Shown here one piece after another: positions 17,336 through 26,068 of a stretch of DNA of 64,000 bases (positions are counted from its first letter, which is position 1; each line of letters begins with the position of its first letter). Made by a program: the position numbers and the translations under genes. The notes under the pieces are model-generated. The model saw only the letters and a list, made by a program, of their open reading frames with translations, did not search any database and was not told where the DNA came from. Source of the DNA: Luteipulveratus mongoliensis (GTDB lineage Bacteria > Actinomycetota > Actinomycetes > Actinomycetales > Dermatophilaceae); the NCBI RefSeq assembly GCF_001190945.1, contig NZ_CP011112.1, positions 3,162,001-3,226,000 of the forward strand, in the 5' to 3' direction.

Positions 17336-17808
17336 GTTCAGAATCCCCTCTGAGTCAAATACCTGAGATCTACCGATTTCATTGAGTAAGAATCGATGTT
17401 GAGGACGCTACACGGACGAGTCATTAGCGTCTGTTGTTCTGCTGGATTGCCCCGGCAGCAACGCTGACTCCCTCCCTCCCTCCCGAGCGGGATCTTGCTC
17501 TGCGCGGGGCGCTAGCGGCCGACCAACCGAGGCGGTCAGAGCAGCTGCACCTCTAACCATGACCTTCCCTTTACGGCTTTACGTCGAGCGACGGAAGACC
17601 TCGCCCGGCCACTTCGGCGAAAATATCGACGAGGACCGCACTCCGCGAGCCCGCTTCCGGAACCGGAAATCTGGCTTGTGCGCCGACCGTGACGGGGTGT
17701 ACGACCACTGGAGCCCGGGAGGCCTTGGACTCCGTGGGGTCTTGGGCTGTCGCTGTCGGTCGCACCGGAGGCGACGACCGGGCGGTCTGGTTGACCGGGC
17801 CGACAGTC
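17336..17808. other. Intergenic stretch inside the transposon
   Basis: These 473 bp separate the secreted-protein start from the tnpA remnant. The part next to 17335 is AT-rich and should hold the promoter of the secreted-protein gene. A four-fold GGG tract lies on the minus strand at 17470-17484. A 95-codon frame at 17559-17846 has no recognisable product. No further genes are supported. Confidence 0.5.
17470..17484 (-). other. G-quadruplex motif GGGAGGGAGGGAGGG
   Basis: On the minus strand four GGG runs are separated by single A residues, the most stable class of intramolecular G4 sequence. It lies 135 bp upstream of the secreted-protein start, on the coding strand of that gene. Confidence 0.6.
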
Positions 17809-19171
17809 CTAACGCGTTCCCAGAGACAGGCGTCGGGTCATGTTAAGCCGGCAACGTGCGTCCAGTGGGGTCAGGCCGCGCCGGTCGGTCGGCGTCATGC
17901 GGTTCAACCAGTCCTCGTCAGCGAGGACGTCTTGGACCATCAGGGTGTTTACGTACACCAGGGCCGACTGCAGCACGCGTAGGCAGAGCACGGACAGCTC
18001 TTGCTCGTCGCGCCGGTTGGAGGCGATGTCGCCGCCCTTGCCGAAGAAGAAGATCACACGCTGTTGCCGCCGTTCCAGGACTCCACCACGTTCAGGCCCT
18101 CGTTGATCTCGCGTTGTAGGTCGCGGTCGCGCAGGTACCGGGTGACGAAGATGGTCTTCTGCGCGCGGCCGAGCTCGATCATCGCCTGGTAGGTGGGGTG
18201 GATTCGCGTTGGCCTTGGTGAACCGGCGCAGGATCGCCTCGGTCGAGGCTGTGCCGGAGCGGATTGCGGTGGCGTACTTGATCATCTGGTCGTACTGCTG
18301 GGCGATCAGATCCCAGCGGATCGGGCGGGTCAGCGCCGGAGCCAGGTTGGCGTAGGCGTCCGGTTCGCCGGCCTGGGGCCGGTACAGCTTGACCATGTTG
18401 ATCCGCTGATCCTCGGTAGCAGGTCGAACCCGAGCAGCCGTGCCCGTGTGATGCCGAAGCCGACCTCGGACTGGCCGTGGGAGTCCCCATAGTTCCCCTC
18501 GACGGCCATGCTCGTGTCGTGGCGCATCGCGCCCTCGATCATCGCGGCGACCTCCGATGCGGTGCCGCTGACCAGCTGGGAGTGGATCGCCATCGACTTG
18601 CGCTCGACGTGCCAGTAGATCAGCACCCCACGCCCACCGTACCGGGAGTGCCACTCGGTGAAGATGTTCTGATCGAATGCCCCGAAGTGCGTGGAGTCCG
18701 AGGCGACCGCCGAAGACCCGGCGCCCCAGACCTGCTCGCGGCGCACGGCGAACGTCGCGTTCGCGATCTGCGCCGCCACCGCCCGCGCCACGTCCGGGGT
18801 CAGGTAGCGGCGCCGTACGAAGCGCAGCTGCTCCTCGGTATGGCCATGCTCACCACCAGAGGTCGCCCGGATGTCGGTGTTCGTGCCGTAGGCGTACACC
18901 GTCAGCAGCAACCGCTCGGCCAGCACCTCACGGGACAGGTCACCGCGGCCAGTGGTGCCAGTGACCGCCTCCAGGCGCCACGAATCGAACGACACCGCGT
19001 GGCAACTCGCCCCGGCCGCTCGGGAACCTCCCAAATCGGCTGTAGAACCTCAGCAGCAGTGCGAACCCGAGCTGCTGGCCATCCCCTCGCTTTCTCAAGG
19101 ACGAGTTCTCGCTCGTCATCGAGCAACGTCCAGTCCTCGACCAACTCATCAAGCTCGATCGGCTGACTCAC
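17809..19171 (-). pseudogene. tnpA: Tn3-family transposase TnpA, deleted and frameshifted
   Basis: Pieces of a normally near-1000-residue DDE transposase can be followed in several frames. The N-terminus (ELDELVEDWTLLDDERELV) begins at 19171 and shifts near 19090 to [17 protein letters not shown]. After that several hundred codons are missing, and the catalytic domain resumes with [35 protein letters not shown] and [19 protein letters not shown]. Further shifts occur near 18420, 18190 and 18055, with [19 protein letters not shown] and [20 protein letters not shown] still readable. The C-terminus lacks the usual segment before LNMTRRL. It cannot make a functional enzyme. The direction is inward from the right repeat. 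Confidence 0.9.
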
Positions 19172-19199
19172 GACCGCAGCCTAGAGATGCGAGCACCGC

Positions 19200-19237
19200 C
19201 CTATGGCGGCTGGTGACAGTGGTCTTACCAACACCCC
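19200..19237 (-). repeat. Right terminal inverted repeat (38 bp)
   Basis: Read on the minus strand it begins GGGGTGTTGGTAAGACC and ends GCCATAGG. It differs from the left repeat at five positions. Confidence 0.92.
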
Positions 19238-19242
19238 GAGTC
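19238..19242. repeat. Right target-site duplication GAGTC
   Basis: Exact copy of 14430-14434, directly outside the right inverted repeat. Confidence 0.9.
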
Positions 19243-19617
19243 GCACGGCAAGGAGTGTGCCGCCGCGCGAGCACTGACCAGCTGCTCCACGGTGAGCCCC
19301 ATCCTGGCAACCTCCTTGACACCCGGGAGGGCCCGCTCTTCATCGACTTCGAGACCTGCTGCCGTGGGCCGATCGAGTTCGACGTCGCCCACGTGCCAGA
19401 AGACGTTGCGGTGCACTATCCGGGTGTCGACCAGGTACTACTTCAGGAGTGTCGTCGTCTCGTCCTGGCGATGATCGCGGCGTGGCGTTGGGATGTGCGG
19501 GACGAGTTCCCGGATGGTCGCCGACACGGGCTCAACATCCTGGACATCCTCCGCAAGGGGCCTCCGTGGCCGACGCTGGGGGCACTCTCAACGGACCACC
19601 GTGGGACCCAGCGGTAG
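19243..19617 (+). pseudogene. Aminoglycoside-phosphotransferase-like gene, 3' part
   Basis: These 124 codons plus stop continue the phosphotransferase broken at 14434 in the same frame. They encode the catalytic loop LLHGEPHPGNLLDTR (Brenner-type HGxxHxxN) and the metal-binding FIDFETCCRGPIEFDVAHVP. The C-terminal helices include VLAMIAAWRWDVR. Joined to the first 166 codons the product would be 290 residues, right for the APH/choline kinase family. The real substrate is unknown and resistance should not be assumed. There is no obvious start for independent expression. Confidence 0.85.
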
Positions 19618-19625
19618 GACCTGCC

Positions 19626-19937
19626 TCAGTCGGTGCCGTCCGGCACCGGATAGTGGATGACGACCGCACCGCCGGAGGCGTAGTTGACGACATCGGCGGT
19701 GACCTGCTGGCCGTGCGCCGACGCCCGCGCTGCCGCCATGGCGGCAGCGTCCGCGAAGTCGGCTTCGAAGACCGCGAAGTACGGTGCCTCTCCGGTGGTC
19801 GCTGCTACGTCGAAGCTGTAGCGCCATGCAAGTGGACCCGGCCAATTCGCGATCAGCGGAAGGTGCTTGTTCACGTAGTAGTCGCGGAAGTGGTCAGGGT
19901 CGGCGGGCGTGGAATACAGGACCAGCAGCTTATGCAT
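19626..19937 (-). CDS. EthD family protein
   Basis: A 103-residue dimeric alpha/beta-barrel (ferredoxin-like) protein of the EthD family: MHKLLVLYSTPADPDHFRDYY opens with the typical strand and helix, followed by HLPLIANWPG and the core FAVFEADFADAAAM. Members act in oxidation pathways or have unknown roles, so no reaction is assigned. GGAGGTCGTC precedes ATG 19937. It lies 12 bp after the M18 aminopeptidase stop and is the last gene of that operon. It converges on the phosphotransferase remnant. Confidence 0.8.
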   Translation of the reverse strand: MHKLLVLYSTPADPDHFRDYYVNKHLPLIANWPGPLAWRYSFDVAATTGEAPYFAVFEADFADAAAMAAARASAHGQQVTADVVNYASGGAVVIHYPVPDGTD

Positions 19938-19949
19938 GACGACCTCCGT

Positions 19950-21293
19950 CTAGAGAGACGAGACCAACGACGGAGCGAGGAAGCAGGCGAGCGCGGCGGC
20001 GTACATCGCTTGGTCGGTCGCTCCGGTCAGCTCGCGGGTCGAGTGCATCGACAGGGTCGGTGCCCCGAAGTCCACCGTCGTCACGCCGGACAGCGCCGAA
20101 GTGATCGGTCCCACGGTCGAGCCGCAGGGCAGGTCGGTCCGCACCACGAACTCCTGGCACGGCACACCAGCCTGGTCACAGGCGAGCTGGAAGTGAGCCG
20201 CCCCGACCGCGTCGGTCGCGTAGCGCAGGTTGGTGTTGATCTTGAGGACCGGGCCGCCGTTCATCGCAATGGTGTGCTGCGGCTCGTGACGCTCGGCGTA
20301 GTTGGGGTGGGTCGCGTGAGCCATGTCGCCCGAGGCGATCACCGAGCCGGCCAGCGCACGGTGCAAGTCCTCGCGGCCGCCGCCGAGCGTGATGACGATC
20401 CGCTCCAGGGTCGTCGGGAGCAGGGATGAAGCCGCGCCGCGGTCCGAGACGCTGCCGACCTCCTCATGGTCGAAGAGCGCAATGACCGGCGTGACGGGTT
20501 GGACGGGCTCGACCTCGACGGCCGCGATCAGAGCACGCGTGGCTGCATAGCTCGTCGCAAGATTGTCCTGCCGCGCGCCGGCGACGAGCTCACGATCACG
20601 GCCGGTACGGCGGGCGGGCGTGAGGTCGTGCGTCATCGCGTCCCAGCCCAGCACGTCTTCGGTGCGTACGCCGACCTCGCCGGCCAGGTAGGCCCGGAAG
20701 TCGCCGGGGTCGTTGCCGAGGCCCCAGTGCGGCGCCAGGTGCTGCTGCTCGTTGAGCTTGAGCCCGTCGGTGCGTACCGACCGGTCGAGATGAGGGGCCA
20801 GCTGCGAGACCCGCAGGACCGGGTCGTCGACTCGGAACAGATGGGTCTGCAGACCGTCTGCTCCGCGCGTCGCGACTCGGCCCGAGAGACCGAGATCGCG
20901 GTCGAGCCAGGAGTTGTCCAGCGGGCCGCCGTAGATCTCGACGCCGAGCAGCTGCCAGCCCGCTCGTGCGAGATCCGGGCGCGGCTTGATGCGCAGATTG
21001 GGGGAGTCGGTGTGTGCTCCGACCACCCTGAGCGGCGTGGTCGCGCCGGTGGCGTGCTCGGTCGACCAGGCGACGAGAGAGCCGGCGCGGATCAGGTAGT
21101 ACCGACCTCGCACCGTCGGCCAGGCGTCGACCTCGCGCAGTCGCGTGAAGCCCGCAGCCTCGAGCAGCGTGGCAGCAGACTCGCACGCATGGAACGGCGA
21201 CGGGCTGGCGTTGAGATAGGCGCACAGCCCGTCGGCGCTGTCGTCCGTGGTGAAGCCGGAAGAACCAAAGGTCAGCGTTGTGCCGTCAGCCAC
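19950..21293 (-). CDS. M18 family aminopeptidase
   Basis: A 447-residue M18 metallopeptidase (aspartyl aminopeptidase/ApeB type) that removes N-terminal residues from peptides in the cytosol as a large zinc-dependent oligomer. Conserved blocks are ASPSPFHACESAATLLEAAGF near the N-terminus, VVGAHTDSPNLRIKPRP (metal-binding His and Asp), FDHEEVGSVSDRGAASSLL (catalytic Glu and metal ligand) and, near the C-terminus, LSMHSTRELTG with the last His ligand. All ligands look present. Its start overlaps the DUF349 stop by 8 bp. Confidence 0.92.
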   Translation of the reverse strand: MADGTTLTFGSSGFTTDDSADGLCAYLNASPSPFHACESAATLLEAAGFTRLREVDAWPTVRGRYYLIRAGSLVAWSTEHATGATTPLRVVGAHTDSPNLRIKPRPDLARAGWQLLGVEIYGGPLDNSWLDRDLGLSGRVATRGADGLQTHLFRVDDPVLRVSQLAPHLDRSVRTDGLKLNEQQHLAPHWGLGNDPGDFRAYLAGEVGVRTEDVLGWDAMTHDLTPARRTGRDRELVAGARQDNLATSYAATRALIAAVEVEPVQPVTPVIALFDHEEVGSVSDRGAASSLLPTTLERIVITLGGGREDLHRALAGSVIASGDMAHATHPNYAERHEPQHTIAMNGGPVLKINTNLRYATDAVGAAHFQLACDQAGVPCQEFVVRTDLPCGSTVGPITSALSGVTTVDFGAPTLSMHSTRELTGATDQAMYAAALACFLAPSLVSSL

Positions 21294-23058
21294 CGAACTC
21301 TTCCAACCCTCCGCGTGCCTGGTCCAGCCATGCCTGACGAGCGTCCAGGGCTTCCTGAGCGCTCTTAATCTTGCGGGCGTCGCCGCCGGCCCCGGCCTTG
21401 GCCAGGTCGGCCTTGAGGTCGGCCACTGCTGCCTCGAGCTGGTCCACCATCGACTTCGCTCGAGCCGCGTGCTCGGGATCGGTCTTGGTCCAGCGTGCGT
21501 CCTCGGCGTCCCGCACGGTCTGCTCGACCTTGCGCATGGCGCGCTCGATGCGCTCCATGTCCTTGCGCGGCACCTTGCCTGCGGCGTCCCACTTCTCCTG
21601 GATGGAGCGCAGACCGGACTTCGCAGCGGCCAGGTCCTTCACCGGGAGCAGTCCCTGCGCCTGGGTGAGGAGCTGTTCCTTGACCTTGAGGTTGGCCTCG
21701 AACTCGACGTTCTCGGCGGCCACGATCTCGTCCTTGGCGTGGAAGAAGGAGTCCTGCGCGGTCTTGAACCGCTGCCACAACGCATCGTCGTCGTTGCGCG
21801 CGGCACGACCTGCCTGACGCCACTCGCCCATGAGCCGCTTGAACGCCGACGCGGTCGGACCCCAGTCCTTGCTGGTGGCCAGCCGCTCGGCCTCAACGAC
21901 CAGCCGCTCCTTCTCGCCCTTCGCATGGGAGTGCTGCTCATCGAGCTTGGCGAAGTGCGAACGACGCGTCTTGTCGAAGCCGTTGCGAGCGGTAGAGAAC
22001 CGCTGCCAGAGCCCGTTCTCATGCTCCTTGTCGAGACGAGCCTCGCTGCGCTGCAACGCTTTCCACTCGTCGAGCAGCTGACGCATCCGGGTCGTGCTCT
22101 GCTTCCACTGCACCTTCTCGACCGGCTGCTGGGCGATCTGCTCGGCCTCGCTCACCACGGCCTCACGCTTGGCCAGGGCCGCCTGCTTGGCTACCGCACG
22201 CGCCTCGCCCTCGACCTGCGACTTCGCCTTGAGTGCGGTCGCGATCTGCTCGACCGTGGCGTCCAGCTGAGCCAGGTCGCCGACGACGTGTGCCTCGCCG
22301 ATCTGGGAGCGCAGTCCCTTGAGCGACTCGTAGCCGTCGTGCGTCGACAGGTCGGTCTGCGTGACCCGCTGGAGCAGGAGAGTGGCCGAGGCGGCCAGCT
22401 CGTCGTACTTGCGGGCGAAGTAGGCCAGCGCCTCCTCGGGAGTCGAGCCGGGGTACGACCCCACCTCGCGCTCTCCGTCGGGCGTACGCACCAGGACCGT
22501 GCCGTCGTCGGCCACACGACCGAACGTCGCTGCGTTGCTCGGCGGCGCGTGAACAGGGTCCGGCGTCACGACGGCTGGTTGCTCCCCGGCAGCGAGACGC
22601 GGCGGCACGACAGGCTTGATCGATGCCGGTGTCGGCGCGGCCGGTCGGGGCCGCGGCGTCGGGACCGGAGCAGCCGGTGCGGGGGTGGGCGTTGCCGGCT
22701 CCTCGGCGGGGGCCGGCGTCTCCGCTGAGGGTTTGGCGGCCGCCGTCTCGGGTTCTGGAGTCACCGACGCTGCGGCAGCAGGCTCCGGCGTCAGGGCGGG
22801 CTCCTCGGGAGCAACCGGCTCCGAGGGCGCGGCCGACTTCTCGGGCTCGACGGCGGCTTCCTGCTCCGGAACCGCGTCCGGTGTCGGTGCGGCTTCCGGC
22901 TCCGAAACTTCCGAAACGGTGTCCTGCTCGGGAGCCGACTCCTGCGTGGCAACGGGCTCCGGTACGACGGGCTGCTCACGGGGAGCGGTCTCGGAGTCAG
23001 GTGCGGGCGACGTGTCGGCCGACGCCGTAACGGTGTCGTCGGTCGGGGTGTCAGACAT
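21286..23058 (-). CDS. DUF349 domain protein with low-complexity N-terminus
   Basis: A 590-residue protein. Residues 1 to about 165 are a disordered Pro/Ala/Glu/Thr-rich tract. The rest is a series of long charged helices with repeated Trp-centred DUF349 units (QRFSTARNGFDKTRRSHF, GEWRQAGRAARNDDDALWQRF, IQEKWDAAGKVPRKDMERIER). DUF349 proteins are common in actinobacteria and their role is not settled, so none is assigned. It lies 5 bp after the cyclophilin gene and overlaps the aminopeptidase by 8 bp, so the four minus-strand genes form one operon. Confidence 0.85.
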   Translation of the reverse strand: MSDTPTDDTVTASADTSPAPDSETAPREQPVVPEPVATQESAPEQDTVSEVSEPEAAPTPDAVPEQEAAVEPEKSAAPSEPVAPEEPALTPEPAAAASVTPEPETAAAKPSAETPAPAEEPATPTPAPAAPVPTPRPRPAAPTPASIKPVVPPRLAAGEQPAVVTPDPVHAPPSNAATFGRVADDGTVLVRTPDGEREVGSYPGSTPEEALAYFARKYDELAASATLLLQRVTQTDLSTHDGYESLKGLRSQIGEAHVVGDLAQLDATVEQIATALKAKSQVEGEARAVAKQAALAKREAVVSEAEQIAQQPVEKVQWKQSTTRMRQLLDEWKALQRSEARLDKEHENGLWQRFSTARNGFDKTRRSHFAKLDEQHSHAKGEKERLVVEAERLATSKDWGPTASAFKRLMGEWRQAGRAARNDDDALWQRFKTAQDSFFHAKDEIVAAENVEFEANLKVKEQLLTQAQGLLPVKDLAAAKSGLRSIQEKWDAAGKVPRKDMERIERAMRKVEQTVRDAEDARWTKTDPEHAARAKSMVDQLEAAVADLKADLAKAGAGGDARKIKSAQEALDARQAWLDQARGGLEEFGG

Positions 23059-23063
23059 GGTGC

Positions 23064-23792
23064 TCAGGCCTTCTTCTCAGTGACAGCAACCGAAAGGATG
23101 CTGATGGGTTGCGCTGGCGGTCCCTCCTGGCCACCGCCATCGACGCCAGCCTTGGCGATCTTGGCGACGATGTCCATGCCTTTGGTGACTCGGCCGAAGA
23201 TGCTGTAGCCGACGCCAGTCGGATCGTCGATCACTGTGTCGTCGTAGACGATGAAGAACTGCCCACCGTTGCTGTTGGGATCAGAGGTCCGGGCCATGGC
23301 CAGCGTGCCACCCGGGTAGGCCGAGTCCTCAGGCGCATTCTCGACGCCGTAGCCATACCCAGGGTTGCCGTTCGGTGTGCCCATCGGGCTGCCGCACTGG
23401 AGGACGTAGATGCCGCTCGTCGTCAACCGGTGGCAGGGACTGTCCTTCCAGTACGCCTTCTCCGCGAGCTGCATGAACGACGCCACGGTCTGGGGTGCCT
23501 TGTCGCCGTAGAGATCCACCACGATGTCGCCGCAGTTGGTGTGGATCGTGCCGGTGAACGTCTTGCCAGCGGCCCGCGACTTGTCCGGCGCCTTCTCGAA
23601 GGTCTGCGCCGACGTCGGCGCGCTGGGCGGCTTGGCGCAGGCTCCGGCCTTGGGCACCAGGGCCACGGCGTTGGTAGCAGCGGGGGAGGAGGTGGACGAG
23701 CCCGTTGAGTCGTCTCCGCAGGCGGTCAGCGTCAGGGCGAGCGCCATCGCGGCTCCGACCGCACTGGACCGGGACCGGGTTCGGGGCAGCAC
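23064..23792 (-). CDS. Lipoprotein peptidyl-prolyl cis-trans isomerase (cyclophilin)
   Basis: A cyclophilin-type isomerase that should speed proline isomerisation of exported proteins on the outer face of the membrane. I chose GTG 23792, with AGGAG 7 bp upstream. The 242-residue protein then begins VLPRTRSRSS, has a hydrophobic core and a lipobox LTAC (Cys25), and continues with a Ser/Thr linker. The cyclophilin domain shows TIHTNCGDIVVDLYGDKAP, CHRLTTSGIYVLQCG and GGQFFIVYDD. The usual Arg of the FHR motif is present as HRL. First gene of the minus-strand operon. Confidence 0.9.
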   Translation of the reverse strand: MLPRTRSRSSAVGAAMALALTLTACGDDSTGSSTSSPAATNAVALVPKAGACAKPPSAPTSAQTFEKAPDKSRAAGKTFTGTIHTNCGDIVVDLYGDKAPQTVASFMQLAEKAYWKDSPCHRLTTSGIYVLQCGSPMGTPNGNPGYGYGVENAPEDSAYPGGTLAMARTSDPNSNGGQFFIVYDDTVIDDPTGVGYSIFGRVTKGMDIVAKIAKAGVDGGGQEGPPAQPISILSVAVTEKKA

Positions 23793-23926
23793 GCAGCAAC
23801 TCCTGACATCAAAGACGGGACCTGGACATCTTAAGGACACCGATCACTGCGGAACTGGCGGTTGGGGTCACGAGGTGGTGACGTTCAGGGGCGTCCCTCG
23901 CCTCCGCGATGTCGTACGACGGCCCG

Positions 23927-23932
23927 TAGGCT
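23927..23932 (+). promoter_or_regulatory. -10 hexamer TAGGCT of leaderless MBL gene
   Basis: TAGGCT ends 7 bp before GTG 23940, with no convincing ribosome binding site between. Confidence 0.45.
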
Positions 23933-23939
23933 GCGGGGC

Positions 23940-24635
23940 GTGCTCACCGTCTCCTTCCCCGCGGCCGTGTTCGGGACCAACTGCTACGTGCTGGCCGCCG
24001 CCGAAGGCGAGGAGTGCCTCATCGTCGACCCGGGCATCGGCATCGAGCCCCAGCTGAGCGAGGTGCTGCAGGAGCTGCGGCTCAAGCCTTCAGCCGTCCT
24101 GCTGACCCACGGACACGTCGACCACGTCTACTCCGTGACGCCGGTCTGCGGCGGTCAGATCGGCGCGTACATCCATGCCGACGACCGCTACCGACTGACG
24201 GACCCGCTCTCCAGCATCGGCCCTCAGCTGGTGGCTGCGCTCGAGCAGCAGTTCGGCACGGCCGCGACCTGGACCGAGCCCAGCGACATCCGCGAGGTGC
24301 GCGACGACCAGGTGCTCGAGCTCGCCGGGATGCGCATCGGCGTACACCATGCGCCTGGCCATACCGAGGGCTCGGTGATGTTCTCGCTCGACGGGGTGCC
24401 TGACGGCGTACCGGACGAGACCGAGGTGTCATCGAGCCTGCTGTCAGGGGATGTGCTGTTCGCCGGATCCATCGGCCGCACCGACCTCCCCGGCGGCGAC
24501 CATCAGGCGATGCTCACGTCCCTGCGCGAGCAGGTGCTGCCGCTGCCGGACACGACGCTGGTCCTGCCCGGCCATGGCCCTGCCACGACGATGAGTCGAG
24601 AGCGCGCGGCCAACCCGTATCTTCAAGACCTGTAA
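23940..24635 (+). CDS. MBL-fold metallo-hydrolase (glyoxalase II-like)
   Basis: A 231-residue metallo-beta-lactamase-fold hydrolase related to hydroxyacylglutathione hydrolase-type thioesterases; the natural substrate is unknown. Motifs are TNCYVLAAAEGEECLIVDPG, the metal-binding THGHVDHVYSV, HHAPGHTEGSVMF, LLSGDVLFAGSIGRTD and the final LPGHGPATT. The start GTG 23940 fits the family's N-terminus and a leaderless promoter. hisS follows after 14 bp, an order also seen in other actinobacteria, so the two may be cotranscribed. Confidence 0.88.
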   Translation: MLTVSFPAAVFGTNCYVLAAAEGEECLIVDPGIGIEPQLSEVLQELRLKPSAVLLTHGHVDHVYSVTPVCGGQIGAYIHADDRYRLTDPLSSIGPQLVAALEQQFGTAATWTEPSDIREVRDDQVLELAGMRIGVHHAPGHTEGSVMFSLDGVPDGVPDETEVSSSLLSGDVLFAGSIGRTDLPGGDHQAMLTSLREQVLPLPDTTLVLPGHGPATTMSRERAANPYLQDL

Positions 24636-24649
24636 GGGAATTCATCACC

Positions 24650-25990
24650 ATGAACAGCAAGGTCACGCCGATCAGTGGCTTCCCGGAGTGGCTGCCTGCG
24701 CAGCGCATTGCCGAGCAGCACTTCCTCGACACGATCCGCGAGGTCTTCGAGCTGCACGGGTTCGCGTCGGTGAGCACCCGCTCCGTTGAGCCGGTCGAGC
24801 GACTGTCCAACCAGGGCGAGGACGCTGACAAGGAGATCTACGCCGTCTCCCGGCTCGCGGGAGGCGACGACGCTGAGGCGCGTCTGGGTCTGCACTTCGA
24901 CCTGACGGTGCCGTTCGCGCGCTACACGCTGGAGAACGCCGGCAAGCTGACCTTCCCGTTCCGCCGCTACCAGATCCAGTCCTGCTGGCGAGGGGAGCGG
25001 CCGCAGCGCGGTCGCTACCGCGAGTTCATCCAGGCGGACATCGACATCGTGGACGCGGGGGAGCTGCCCTTCCACTACGAGGTCGAGCTGCCGCTCGTCG
25101 TCGCAGACGCGTTCTCGCGGCTGCCCGTCGGGCCCTACAAGATCCAGGTCAACAACCGAAAGATCTGCGAGGGGTTCTACCGCGGTCTCGGCATCGAGGA
25201 CGTCACCGGCACGCTGCGAACGGTCGACAAGCTGGACAAGATCGGCCCCGACAAGGTCAAGGCGCTCCTGCAGAGCGCCGGCCTGTCGCAGGAGCAGGCT
25301 GACCAGTGCCTGGCGCTGGCCGCCATCGCCACGCCGGACAGCTCGTTCGTGGACCAAGTCCGCGCTCTCGGTGTTGAGCACGAGCTGCTCGACGAGGGAC
25401 TCGCTCAGCTCAAGGCGATCATGGACGCCGCCGCGGAGCACGCACCCGGCGTGCTGTCGGCCGAGCTGAAGATCGCGCGCGGGCTCGACTACTACACGGG
25501 CACGGTCTACGAGACGGTGCTGAACGGCCACGAGGACTACGGCTCGATCTGCTCCGGCGGTCGGTACGACGCCCTCGCCTCCGACGGCAAGCGCACCTAT
25601 CCCGGGGTCGGCATCTCGATTGGTGTCTCCCGGCTGCTCGGCCTGCTGATCGGTGAGCAGGGCCTGACGGCCAGCCGCGAGACGCCCACTGCGGTCCTGG
25701 TGGCCGTCAACGACGATGACTCACGCGCGGAGTCGATGCGCATCGCGACAGCGCTCCGGGCTCGCGATGTGCCGACACTGGTCGCGCCGAAGGCCGCGAA
25801 GTTCGGCAAGCAGATCCAGTTCGCGGACCGTCGTGGGATCCCGTTCGTGTGGTTCCCGGGTTCGGGCACCGATGGTGGTGATGCCGTCAAGGACATCCGC
25901 TCGGGCGATCAGATCGACGCTGACCGCGCCACCTGGGCGCCGCCGACGGCTGACCTGAAGGCCGCACTCGTCAGCCCGCCGACGGACTGA
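24650..25990 (+). CDS. hisS: Histidine--tRNA ligase
   Basis: A 446-residue class II synthetase that charges tRNA-His in the cytosol. The N-terminal ISGFPEWLPAQRIAEQHF is followed by motif 2 (FRRYQIQSCWRGERP, RGRYREFIQADIDI), the histidine-specific IARGLDYYTGTVYE and motif 3 (YPGVGISIGVSRLLGLL). The C-terminal anticodon-binding Rossmann-like domain ends near VSPPTD. Length is normal. It is followed by a LacI-type regulator after 78 bp. Confidence 0.95.
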   Translation: MNSKVTPISGFPEWLPAQRIAEQHFLDTIREVFELHGFASVSTRSVEPVERLSNQGEDADKEIYAVSRLAGGDDAEARLGLHFDLTVPFARYTLENAGKLTFPFRRYQIQSCWRGERPQRGRYREFIQADIDIVDAGELPFHYEVELPLVVADAFSRLPVGPYKIQVNNRKICEGFYRGLGIEDVTGTLRTVDKLDKIGPDKVKALLQSAGLSQEQADQCLALAAIATPDSSFVDQVRALGVEHELLDEGLAQLKAIMDAAAEHAPGVLSAELKIARGLDYYTGTVYETVLNGHEDYGSICSGGRYDALASDGKRTYPGVGISIGVSRLLGLLIGEQGLTASRETPTAVLVAVNDDDSRAESMRIATALRARDVPTLVAPKAAKFGKQIQFADRRGIPFVWFPGSGTDGGDAVKDIRSGDQIDADRATWAPPTADLKAALVSPPTD

Positions 25991-26068
25991 CGAGGACCGC
26001 GAGTCCTGTTGGAGCGGCGCAACGACATGTGGGGACCGTTGGCTCAAGAGTGAGTGAGGACCAGGACC

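Larger units (their letters stand above)
14435..19237. mobile_element. Tn3-family transposon, 4803 bp, probably non-autonomous
   Basis: The element is bounded by 38-bp inverted repeats that start with GGGG and agree at 33 of 38 positions, and by a perfect GAGTC duplication. It contains, left to right, a candidate res site, an intact serine resolvase (tnpR, +), a membrane glycosyltransferase (+), a secreted protein (-) and a frameshifted, internally deleted tnpA (-) whose start is about 29 bp from the right repeat. It interrupts a phosphotransferase gene, and excision of the element plus one duplication restores the frame. With no working transposase it could only move if TnpA is supplied in trans. 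Confidence 0.92.

Noticed and set aside
17559-17846. 95-codon plus-strand frame inside the transposon
   Set aside because: No recognisable domain or ribosome binding site, and it runs into the tnpA remnant.
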